DNA of 64,000 nt from Takakia lepidozioides (lineage: Eukaryota; Streptophyta; Takakiopsida; Takakiales; Takakiaceae): contig CM060732.1 in the NCBI GenBank assembly GCA_030704615.1, positions 54,913,053-54,977,052 of the forward strand, written 5' to 3'. Position 1 is the first letter of the stretch. Each line of letters opens with the position of its first letter. The position numbers were made by a program, and so were the translations under genes. Under the pieces are notes generated by a model, which was given only the letters and a program-made list of their open reading frames with translations, had not been told where the DNA came from and ran no database searches. Below are positions 54,601-64,000 of the stretch, piece after piece.

Positions 54601-57233
54601 ACTAGTGCTCCATACAACCCGCAGAATCCGTCACGACAAGGTTTTCTCCTTTCAGAAGGCTGTTTTCTCAAGGATGCAATCTTCGTCTTCTCTCTCTCAA
54701 AGTTTTTCTGACAATACCACAGTAACTGGTCAGCTTTCTTGGATGTACGATGGCAAAACTTGTGTCTGTCGAAAACATGAAGATTGCATGCACTCCAGGA
54801 ACTTTACATTACATCCATCTACCATCATTCTCAATTAAATGGCAATTTGCATTAGCAAAAGCTTGAAAAAGAGAGAAGTACCAGCAGCCTCTTTAATATT
54901 CTGGACTCAAAAACCATTTGATGTGAAAGATACTGCAAAGGATGGAAGTTTCTGAAAAACTCCTCCACATTATCACTGTAGGCTTGCTCGGGATTCTCGG
55001 GTTTGGGAATTGCTCGCACTAGTACTGAAAATTGGTCGGGCTGGGGGTTTGCCGCAAACAAATACTCCTGCCGTTTCTTAGCTATACTTTTATACTCCTG
55101 TAAGCAGACACATCCATCAATAGCCGCAGTGAAATTCAAGCTTGAGAATCTCTTCTCTGTTGAATTTCTTCTCTCACACTGACATTCAAACCCCTGGCAT
55201 TTTCTCTAGTAAATATCAAGTTGCAGAACTCTCTGGTCTACAACAGATGGGCACAGTGGCTGAAGGAATTGCACGTACCATAAAAAGCAGTGTATAAGCA
55301 GTGAACGAGATGAAGTAGAGCACTGCAAGGTGAAACCACAGCCTATCCCAGACAAGAATTCACCCAGTGATCATGCAATGAATCAATGAATGAACGGCAT
55401 AAGCTGCTCAGACAAACCCTTCCCCTGCCACAGAAAACCCATGAAGGGGGACACAAACGAGACACCGACACCAAGATATAGGGAGACAGGGAGTGTGTCC
55501 TCCGTGCATGGAGAAATCTAGGGGAAGAACACCTTTCTTGTCATGACCTTGCCATGAGCTTCATCCCAGTTTGGATAGCCACAACAGGGGGCAAGAAAGT
55601 GGGACTTTGGATTTATACAAAGTTGCCTCTGGCCTCCAAACCTTTTCAGGAAGCTCTTTGACATTATTTGGCATCCTGTCGAGCCTCTCAGACCCAGTGA
55701 GAAGAGGTGGAAGAAAGAATGTACCCTGAGACATTGTTTGCCACCCCTTACCCCATGCCAGTTTGGGCAGCACAAAAGGGAACAGAAACTACCATTGTGA
55801 GGGGCTCACTACAGTAGTGACTTACCTTGGTATAGACAATCAGTTCAGGCTTTCTAGATATTCTCTAGAAGGCCCTTCACACAAGCATCAACCTGGTGCG
55901 TGTGATCTGCCCAGCAATTAGACCCCAACAGGCTCAGCCTCAAGATTTTCAAAATTGGTGAACAGAGGTGCGGGGATAATGTTCATGATGTTCCTGAAGA
56001 GAGTCACCTTCTGGTGAGAATATCCCGAAGGTATATCAGAAAATGGATATTGTCTTCAGGCTGAAAGAATGTACTCATAAGACTTTGTTTGCCACAGCCT
56101 CAGCCTCAGTCTGCGAGAGAGAGAGAATCACACTGGCAAGTGCCTGCTTCGTAGCTGTGTTTTAACTAGGCCCCAGCAAAAACCATATAGTGCAGAAGCT
56201 TACCCAATATCTCCTAACCGCTATTGCAAAGCACATTGAGAAATAGCACCCTTGATTGTTGGTGGAACAAAAGAGTGCAGACCTCAGTTTAGCCCTGCAT
56301 TACTCTAATGCGTAAGAGGATGTTGCATAGATGCTGACTCCCCAAGCTGGTAAAGGGATGTGCTCGGCCACAATTCGCCGAAGCATTTGTGCACCGGCTA
56401 GGGAGTTGCCACAGCGTTCATTTTGAAAGAAATTTCATGTGTTTTTAAAATAGGACGATATCCAACACGACCCTTTCGTGTGAAGGGAGAAAGAAATACC
56501 TGGAAGAGCCCTGTGATATGTTGAGAATTGTGAGTCTTTCCAGCATCCCATAGTGATGTTTCTCTTTCTCACCAGGATGGTCTGCTAAGTAGGTATCCGT
56601 GAAATTGAGCGGTGCAAGAATGCCAAATCCCACCAGTGTGCATATTGAAAAAAATCGTATACTGCACCCCCGATGCTCAATCAGCCGAGACTCAAAAGAA
56701 GGATAACCCAGCTTAACAAATTAAGAACCTTCTCCCTCCCAATAAAAACAAACTGAACTAATTCAGAGTGAATCTTTGGAACAGGGTCTAGAAAAGACAA
56801 ATCCTCTATTTTCTACAAGTAAACCCCATTCATGCCCTGGTTTCCCTTCCCCTCCGTCGCACTGCTGCCACTTGCACATGATCAAAGCTTCTCCAAAGAA
56901 GTGAAAAAAATGCAACTGAAACCAAGACTGAGCGAATGTAACTAACCAGAAAGCGAAAATTCGCAGAAAAACTACAGCATCGAGGCCTGAAGATTTTAAG
57001 ATCTCGTCCTCAGAAGGATCCCATGCTCGTTTGACCCATAGCGCCGAGGGCACCAAATTCTCGAGAGAGTAAGTTCCCACCTTACTCTCTGTACGTTTCT
57101 GTCTTATTAAGTCTCGGGGAAAATACACACCAGCATTACTTGGCTTCCTACTTAAAACAGAATATAGAACCAGAAACAGAATGGCAAACCCTATGTTGAT
57201 GCCTGCAGAAGTGGCTAGATCAGAGACCTTCAT
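51671..57233 (-). CDS. OSCA: OSCA/CSC1-like hyperosmolality-gated calcium-permeable channel
   Basis: Ten exons fit with perfect phase: 57233-56947, 56661-56500, 55342-55279, 55097-54882, 54737-54513, 54085-53781, 53376-53097, 52775-52497, 52277-52044 and 51868-51671 (749 aa, stop TAA). The N-terminus MKVSDLATSAGINIGFAILF is a first membrane segment. Then come ICTLVGFGILAPLN, YKSIAKKRQEYLFA, FSVLVRAIPKP (cytosolic PHM7 region), VDPLELHTRKLEDLYQQIRE, ELPTVFVSFKRRWEAVV and the 7TM pore part: KLAAVGAGLMTLFFTPLTAV, YYGIPPIMLFLSKIEGHVSR, ADFFITYVMTSGWAGFPLEI, GLTYSIITPLLLPFLLIYFI and ILHVYEPAYDTGGQFWPHVH. This is the DUF221/RSN1_7TM family: plasma-membrane channels opened by osmotic or mechanical stress that admit calcium. 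Length is typical (about 770 aa). Introns hold several short repeats. No break was seen. Confidence 0.95.
52795..52862 (+). repeat. GTACTCATAAGACG family, OSCA intron
   Basis: Nearly identical to the copy at 44229. It begins only 20 bases from the acceptor side of exon 8 (52775) of the OSCA gene. Confidence 0.75.
53009..53075 (+). repeat. GTACTCATAAGACG family, OSCA intron (diverged)
   Basis: ATGTACTCTTACGACGTTTGC, with GCACCCAGTTTGGGCTGAAC at the end. It lies 22 bases from the donor side of exon 7 (53097). Confidence 0.65.
55717..55776 (+). repeat. GTACTCATAAGACG family, OSCA intron (diverged)
   Basis: GAATGTACCCTGAGACATTG, then TTTGCCACC and CCAGTTTGGGCAGCAC. Confidence 0.6.
55855..56110 (-). 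mobile_element. LINE 3' relic plus short repeat, OSCA intron
   Basis: 55855-56060 is the inverse of 46423-46650: ATTCTCTAGAAGGCC, GCCCAGCAATTAGACCCCAA and GGTGAACAGAGGTGC match in reverse. It is followed at 56067 by a plus-strand copy of the GTACTCATAAGACG repeat. Confidence 0.6.
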
Positions 57234-57239
57234 CCTTCC

Positions 57240-58600
57240 GCAGGAACTTGGTGGTAACCAAAAAACCCTGTAATTAAGTTCCTCCTTGGTCTCAACGATT
57301 ACATCAACAACTTAGAGACGCTAGTCACTTCTTGCCTTGCTCATATTCTCTTACGACGAACACGATTTGAGCTTGAATCGTATGTCACCAGCGTCTGTTC
57401 CGTTATGCTCTTGAATATAATAACAGTAACCCATTTTGAAACTAAAGCCCTGATCACGACGGTGATGAACGAGCACAAGCTGCATGTCGAATTCAGCAGC
57501 AGTGGACTCCATCAAGTTCCAATTGTCCTCCCTCACTCGCAGCTAGTGTCTCCGTCTCGCCCTCCTCCCCAACCCATCCCTGCCAGGCGACTAGCATACA
57601 GCATGCACTCTCATCTCTCTCCATACACTTCACATACACAGCCCTTCTTTCTGGCTATCTCTTCGTGTACGATCTTTCTTCCTGCCTGCACAAAAACCGT
57701 AGTGAAGAATCTCAGCACTCAAAAGCCCAACTCTCGCAAATTCTAAACAAGCCCATTCATCATCTGCATCACTGGAATCTTTCCCCCACAGCAAAAACAT
57801 CCACGTGTGGCACGCAACACGGGTATCCATCCACGTGCGCATGCTTCTCCGAGGAATCGGAGGTGCTTCACACTCGTTGGTCCCACCGCTTGCAGCTGTG
57901 CCAAGCTGGGTTGCCAGCTGGGTGATGCATCCCTGCAGCCCCCCCTCCTCCTCGTCATCTCTCCGGCCCGATGCGCAATCACATGTAGCATATACGCATC
58001 TAAGATGGTGAGCTGCGAGGTTGAATTCCAGACAAGCTACTTTTACCGTTAAACTCCAACTGCATCCACCCTCTTCGTACATTCGAATTCCTCATAAAGT
58101 CGTCTTTCATATCACACTTTTTATGATTGTGCAATCCCATTGCTACCTGATAGGGGGGGTTGGGGGTTGGTAGAACGTGAGCACAGCTGTCCGCAGAGCT
58201 TCCCTGAGCATAGGAGAATGGAGTATACGAGCACAAAACACCGCAGTAGGGTACCCATGTTCCCACGGAAATATAATACACGCAAATAGGATTCCTACAC
58301 GCGAAATAGGGGTTTATGTGCCTATTTCTGTCCCTATTTCCTGAACCCTAATTGCGAAATAGGCACCCCTAATGTATATCTAGAAGCTTCAAGTTTCAAA
58401 TATTTACAGCTTTGGTATCCTACAAAGGGGGTTGGTATCATGTGAGCAGAGCGTGAGCACACTCACGTGAGAACGGCGCGATCACAACCCACGGTCATGG
58501 GGGTTGTATGTTATTAAATCGCGGTCATAGGAGTTAGATGTTTTGAGGCATGGTGCATTTATAGGGTGCAGTTGCACCAAAATGATAAACTATCTGATCT
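57240..58600. other. Upstream region of OSCA and spacer
   Basis: It contains the presumed promoter of the minus-strand OSCA gene. Near 58290-58370 AAATAGG and CCTATTTC words alternate, possibly a small inverted repeat. No gene is supported. Confidence 0.4.
57802..57837. promoter_or_regulatory. Paired G-boxes upstream of OSCA
   Basis: ATCCACGTG occurs twice, 30 bases apart (CACGTG at 57802 and 57832), about 570-600 bases upstream of the OSCA start codon. This core is bound by bZIP (ABRE-type) and bHLH factors. A role in stress regulation of the channel is inference. Confidence 0.4.
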
Positions 58601-58607
58601 ATTTTTC

Positions 58608-58765
58608 AATTTCGCATTGAAAAATTAAAATAAGTAGTAGTTTCGGGAGTGAGAGTTTTAATTTCGCATTGAGAAATTAAAATTAAGTAGTAGTTTCGGG
58701 AGTGAGAGTTTTAATTTCGCATTGAGAAATTAAAATTAAGTAGTAGTTTCGGGAGTGAGAGTTTT
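58608..58765. repeat. Tandem repeat, three units of about 53 bp
   Basis: Each unit has AATTTCGCATTGA, AAATTAAAA, TAAGTAGTAGTTTCGGGAGT and GAGAGTTTT. Units two and three are almost identical; unit one differs slightly. Confidence 0.85.
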
Positions 58766-61700
58766 GTCTCGATAAATTATCCATGGCTCAGCGCCTTTTT
58801 CTCAAGTCTATCGTGGAATTGGCCTAGTATCGGGTGAGTATAGCGTGAGGAAATCCCACGCCTATAGGGAAACATGTTTATCGTGTATAGGGGTTACTTG
58901 TTTCTTTAGTGTTGCTGTGAGGGCCTATGTGAGCACTTAAAAATAGTTTCGCAAATTTTTTAGTTTCTCAATTTTTTGTTTCGCTGAAGAATATTCTGAA
59001 GGCATCTTAAGAATATACGGTATATTCGCTTTGTGCTCACATGGCATGCTCACTCACTACCCAACCTCCCTACAAAAGAATGACACATTAGGGAAAAATC
59101 CCATGAGTCGATTGGGAACGAGGACCGTACTCGTTCCCTCCGAACTCTCTCCCGCGATTGAGGCCGGCTCCCACAATAACCAACACCATCCAAACAAATA
59201 CCAAACAATAATTGAACAATTGAATATAAGGAGGCAAACATCGGATTTCGCCAGCGAAATAAATCAAGATATCGGGTTTCGTTAACAAAATGTCAAGATA
59301 TCGTTGCGTAGGTCATTACCCAATGGTTTGAAAGAGTGAAAGAAAATGAGTTGTGTTTGGTTTTGCATATAAGGACGACGTGAGGTTGTTTCATTTTGCT
59401 AACGAATTGTTACGTGCTTATTGTGGTAGGTCATTACTTGTGGGTGGAACAAAATGAATTTGTGTTTAGTTTCGCATATTAGTGATTGCTACGAGCGTCA
59501 ACATCACATGATTAAATATACAACTATTAATCAACGAAAATTGTTGAGGGAGATGGCACTGATATAAATTCCCTATGCCCCAAGATCGTGTGGCTTATGC
59601 TCTTGTGAGCAGAAATCCTCAAATATTTTGCATTTTGTTTGGCGTAAGCACGTTTTAGTTTTGCTAAAGTATTTTCCGAGAATATTTTGGAATATGCGAC
59701 ATATTCTCTCTTTATTCACTTGAGGCCTGAGCCTGCGCACATGCTATCCAACCTCCATGAACAACATGAGAAACATTGTGTTTATTTATTATTTTGTGAT
59801 AAATAGGGACGAAAGCCCTGAATTTTATTGATAATTTCAAGGAAAAATAACCTTGAGCAACAACACACGGCCATAGAGATGAACTAAGGAGAGATGCATA
59901 ACCAGTGAATAGCACGAAGTGATCTAAAAGAAGAGTAAAAGAAAACAGATTTCGAAGGCTGCATTTGTTACGTTTGGAATAGTGTTTTTAAATCTGGCGA
60001 AAATCGCCACGTTTCCACCTGGAAAATGGGTCATCTAATTTACTAAGGAATAATAGGAATATCAAGAAAATCGCCAGAAAGCGCCAATGGTTAAATACCA
60101 GGACGTGGACCTGTTAAAATATGACACCTGTTACCTAGCCACTTTTCTAGCTCTGTCACCTCGTTATTCTCGCCACATGGACACTGGGTAGAATTTACAT
60201 GTCACCCTACCTGCGGAAAATGAAAAAAGAAAACACTGGTTTTGAAAGCTCAAAGTTCAGTTCGATTTTTAATTTACCTTTCGCAAAACCACAACGGTGA
60301 CGCCAGTTCACCTCCGATTCATCGCCATCAGCAGGAGAGATTTCAGCGCTAAGGAACTATCAGATTGCCGAAAAGGAGTCACGCCATGCACTGTAACTTG
60401 GGAGCACAAAAGAGCTTCTTTCCCCATCACTAATCAAAGTCTCAAAATGTTTTGTTCAGTAAGGTCCAGCTGATATTGTGCCTTGATGACCTCCATATCC
60501 AGGTCAATAAATAGGCTGAGATTCATCAATTGAGGCCGCTGCTTCACTCCAGGATTCATATGATCCAGTCGAAGAATTTGAATTACCATTTGGGCCAGCG
60601 CCCATCACCCCCTGAGCCAATATGAGCTCCCCTTCTAGCGATCGACCAAGTTTTACTTCTACTGTCTCGTTGAGGTTTGTAATGTCTCCTAGAGTCACTG
60701 CGGTATTCCCCTCGATTATCACCTCGGTGATCTCCTTTGTAATTTATGGAGGTCGGCATACTACTGAAACGAAAGAGGTCATGAAGATGAGATCAGCAGG
60801 GGGGTACGCGTAGAGTAGAAGAAAGAAGGCAACAAACCTGAGAGATGAGAGGAAAGAGGGAAGGCGAGTAGCAAGAATTAGATAAGCCAACATACGAGAA
60901 TGGAGCAAAAGGCAAGGTGCCTCATGTTTTACAGCTGATAGAGTGGAATAAGATGAGGCGGGAAGATGATGCTTAGTTAGTTAAAAAAAGATAGAGGACT
61001 AGGAAGCTGATACTACAATGTCAGTGGTGGGAACATCGAAAAGTTGCAGTGCATTGTGGCACTCCTTCTGCATCGGAGGAACGACATGTGTGAGCTTGTC
61101 CCTAAGTCAAAATGGTGATGAACGACATTAAGCAACGCCGAAAGATAGTGAGTGAGTCATTGGTTGGGGAGAAACATGAGTACATTGAATGATTAGCATG
61201 TATTCAAGTTAGACCATTAACGTTGGTCACAAAAGCTTGCGAGAGATGTAGGTGATGAGACGAAAAATCGTTTCATGGTGGTATCAGGAAGAGGTGTCTC
61301 ACAAAGAAAAAATGACATAGGAAGATTCGGTTGCAGTACGGCAAAATTGAGGATATTACCATAGCATCTAGCTTTCTCATGAGGATGGGCTTGGAATGCT
61401 GAATTTTCCAGTGTTGTACGGTTACGAGGACGGTTTGAGGAGTATCTTCATGATATTTCCATGGTCATGCAAGTGAGGGAAAAGAGGAGAAGAAGAGTGT
61501 TGGGATGAGAGCATGCTGGGGTTAGGCATTGCTGTAGCTTTTCTTCCTCATAGTTTTCCACCCTCTCATTAGGCCAAGACCTTTCCGTAGGTGGAGGCAA
61601 GAGTCAGTCCGGGTTTGGGCTGGGGTGTCCTTGTAGGAGCGACACCGTGGAATTGTTTTTGGTGGTCCGGATTTGATTACCGGCCAGTCCTAGAGCGTGC

Positions 61701-62290
61701 TGTCGATGGTGAGGCAGGGGTGATGACCAGTCAAACCATCATTGTTTATCCTGTGGTGAGGTTGGAGGTGATGACAAGCCAACCATAGGAGTGCTTGCGG
61801 TGGATGCAGGTGTAGGTGCAGGCTATGTTAAGAACCTAGTATTCAAAACCATAAGCCGCAATAGGTTCTCTACCCGATTACCTTATGGAAAGGGGGTTAG
61901 GGACATGTTCATGACCGGTTGAGTGTCAGTTTGTCAACACGGAGGTACCACTAGTTGCCGGGGAAAGTGCCGGTTCGAGCACTAGCGATACCTTCACCTC
62001 CTCCGTCTTCCAAGGCACCGGACTGAAACTTGACCTACTCCTGCAGAACCGGCTTAGTAGGCGACTTAGTTTTATTGGAATTCCAAAAATGCAGTGTTTT
62101 GATTGTATGTGGTGCTACTTTGAGCGACAATGGTTTTTGTAGAATGTGGGTGCAGCTCGTGGTCTCATTAATTTCTACATTGCTACAACTTACTGCATCA
62201 CTTTCCTCCAACTCTGCATTCACATGTCAGGCTGCTAGCGGCCCTCACTTCGCACTTGTCTCTCTGCCACCCAATAATGTAGCAAAGGCA
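58766..62290. other. Long spacer, no supported gene
   Basis: AT-rich with recurring TTTCGC words around 58920-59660. A 72-codon minus-strand frame (60722-60504, ending SIDESQPIY) has no recognisable motif. I see no tRNA or mobile-element domain. Confidence 0.35.
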
Positions 62291-62299
62291 GTGTTTAGA

Positions 62300-62795
62300 A
62301 TTTTCATGGTCCCAATCCTGTTGATGAAGAGGGAGAAGTTCTGGAGCACACCTCAGAATTGGACATGCGCTTGATGTGTACCGGGTATGATGCAGGCCTG
62401 TGCTTCCGTGAGTGCATTGATGCTAAGGCCCGCGCACTTCAAGCTCTTTTCTGTTCGGCAATGGTGGTGGGTTGTTGATGCTTCTGCTGCCTGATTGGCG
62501 CACCCCTGCAGGTGCCTTCCACCCTGAGGAGATTGATAGCTTGATTTATTTGCACCTACTCTGAACGCCTTTCTTTCTGGGTCCTATTTATTTCTCGAGT
62601 TCTTTTTTGTCTTGGTAACTTTTACATACTGTGAAGTAACGTCCGGATTCCGGGAGCAGATTTGGCGAAGGAGCAGACAGACACAAAGTATGACCCTTGT
62701 GGAGGGCATGCCTGCCTTGCGGCGCTCCCTTATGGCCTTCGTCGACAAGAGCAGCATTCGCCAAAACATTGCTGAGGTCAGTGTTATTCTCACAT
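62300..62795 (+). other. Exon-like stretches of an unknown gene
   Basis: Plus-strand segments look coding. 62308-62480 reads PVDEEGEVLEHTSELDMRLM and YDAGLCFRECIDAKARALQA. Near 62512 a CTGCAG precedes AFHPEEIDSLIYLHLL. 62664-62779 reads IWRRSRQTQSMTLVEGMPAL and RRSLMAFVDKSSIRQNIAE between a GAGCAG acceptor and a GAG|GTCAGTG donor. I cannot join them in phase with confidence nor name the family. Confidence 0.3.
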
Positions 62796-62859
62796 ATGTA
62801 TGCCAATTGTTAAGGACAGGTAGGGCCTCATATGGCAGGAAGGGCATTGGCTCTTAGGT

Positions 62860-63235
62860 GCCTCTCTCTGTCTCTTTGTCCTGTCATAATCAGAGTCTGG
62901 CTCACTTTGTTAAATACACCCATGCCCATTGGGCCAAATGCATCTGTTGATTGAATAGTGGTTGAGTTCTCTACAGTGGAATGAATCGTCAAGTCTGTTG
63001 CAGAAGCGCTATAGAGTGAAAGGAACGACAACTGGTCCTCGGCTAATCATTTTGCCTGTGGGCATGGTTTATGGGGAGGTTTTTCCAGTCTAAGATACTG
63101 GCCGGTTGTGGTGTGTGGGACGCAAGTGGGGATGACATGATGTGTGGGTTAGTGTCATGCGGGAGACAGGTGTTCATGAGCACATTGAGCTTTATGGAAT
63201 CAGTGAATTCAGGTTACCCATTTCTGCCCTTTTTG
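62860..63235. other. Spacer, no gene seen
   Basis: Short frames only. Confidence 0.35.
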
Positions 63236-63237
63236 GT

Positions 63238-63455
63238 CCCTCCAAATTAGGCATGATGTCTGTATCCACAAGGCTGTGGTAAACTGTATAGTGATACATC
63301 TCTTCATTTCTCTCTCTTTCCCCTTCTCCCTGCACCTCTGCTCTTTCAAAATTTTGAAGCTGAGCCTAAAGCCCTGGCCCCGTTGGGCTCTAATTGCTGG
63401 GCAGCTCACACACAGCAAGTTGATGCTTGTGTGAAGGGCTTTCTAGAGGATAGTA
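63238..63455. repeat. GTACTCATAAGACG-family copy (minus) and LINE scrap (plus)
   Basis: 63238-63300 has CCAAATTAGGC, CCACAAGGCTGTGGTAAAC and GATACATCTC, matching the family on the minus strand. 63355-63455 has AAAGCCCTGGCCCCGTTGGG and AGCTCACACACAGCA as at 46566-46612. Confidence 0.55.
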
Positions 63456-63591
63456 TCTGTTCCCCAATCTGATACAGATATGTGTCTCATCTGGCTATGA
63501 TGGTAATAGTCAAACCATGCCTTAGAAAGGGTGGGTGCAAAGAAAGAGGGATAGAAAGAGGTGAATCTTATGGAAAGCCGGCATCCAACAG

Positions 63592-63660
63592 ATGGCCCAG
63601 TGGTTAGGGCACAGGGCCACAGGTGTATGTTGGATGTCACCCATTATGGTCAACCAATTA
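63592..63660 (+). repeat. tRNA-like SINE head (degenerate)
   Basis: ATGGCCCAGTGGTTAGGGCA is a good box A-like word. No clear box B follows, so only a relic is proposed. Confidence 0.3.
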
Positions 63661-64000
63661 CTTAATATGTAGGTATCTTGGGACTTTAGAGTCCTTGGGG
63701 GAGGGTTGGGCAACCGTGTTGCCCTGGTTACGGCCGTTACAAGGTGTCCACCTTCCAAACCGAAGGCAGTAGCCCTTCGGGGTGGAGTGACACCATAAGT
63801 TACGCCTGCTTTGGCAGGAGTCTTCCCTCCTCTTATGGAAAGCCTATGATAGCCTTTCCTTAAGGCCCAGGACAAGTAGGAGCTGTTGAGGATCTATCTT
63901 GAAGCACTAGTTTTCCTTACTACAAGCTGTGGCAAGTAGCACCGGCAATTTCTCATGGTCTTGTGCTTCCTGCACACAGATCAAGCAGAGAGCACGGAAC
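63661..64000. other. Right edge, no gene seen
   Basis: Short frames only. The window ends without a recognised feature. Confidence 0.35.

Noticed and set aside
57630-58082. A 150-codon Cys-rich minus-strand frame upstream of OSCA
   Set aside because: Several frames are open on both strands here; there is no conserved motif and it overlaps the presumed promoter.

Overview
This is nuclear DNA of a green-lineage (streptophyte) eukaryote with a large, repeat-rich genome. The grounds are GT-AG introns of several hundred bases, a PLS-type PPR gene relic, Ty3 chromovirus elements with a chromodomain and an initiator-Met-tRNA primer site, an OSCA/CSC1 channel and a plant-type RSRC2 homologue. A charophyte alga such as Chara is my best guess, but that is inference. 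Positions 18382-18881 are an assembly gap of exactly 500 N.

Layout. 0.2-3.9 kb: tandem duplication of a two-exon nodulin-related-like gene (minus), one copy intact and one decayed. 4.3-6.7 kb: a tRNA-derived SINE head and a 5'-truncated LINE with an RNase H domain. 6.8-13.9 kb: a complete but dead Ty3 chromovirus (minus) with LTRs, primer site and GTATA target duplication; its 5' LTR holds a 420-bp mosaic of copia fragments. 14.9-18.4 kb: a second Ty3 relic and an LTR plus pol end of a third element. 19.4-23.7 kb: a decayed gene or element encoding a zinc-finger-like, Gln-Gln-Thr-rich protein, with arrays of CAGACTG/CAGCGGACTG words. 24.3-25 kb: LINE tail and SINE. 26.2-32 kb: a complete piggyBac-superfamily element (TTAA sites, 14-bp inverted ends, three in-frame stops) and the 5' third of a second copy. 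32.5-34.3 kb: a PPR pseudogene split by a 628-bp TA-flanked MITE.

The host gene block is on the minus strand. It holds an RSRC2/SMAP-domain protein (38191-42354, five exons, all phases consistent), a RAE1/GLE2 WD40 nucleoporin-like gene (45174-47651, seven exons visible, one with a 1-base deletion) and an intact OSCA/CSC1 mechanosensitive channel (51671-57233, ten exons, 749 aa). A second copy of the Gln-Gln-Thr family lies between the last two (48.9-50.3 kb, plus). From 57.3 kb to the end there are only repeats, G-boxes and weak exon-like stretches.

The host genes are housekeeping or stress functions (RNA processing, mRNA export, osmosensing) and I see no sign that they act together. Three themes stand out: an apparently undescribed Gln-rich zinc-finger family present twice at about 96% DNA identity over 260 bp; piggyBac elements carrying an extra spliced N-terminal domain; and repeated partial duplication of exons next to their own genes. 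Stop codons in the Gln-rich family are TAG where Gln CAG would be expected, which fits cytosine deamination at CHG sites.
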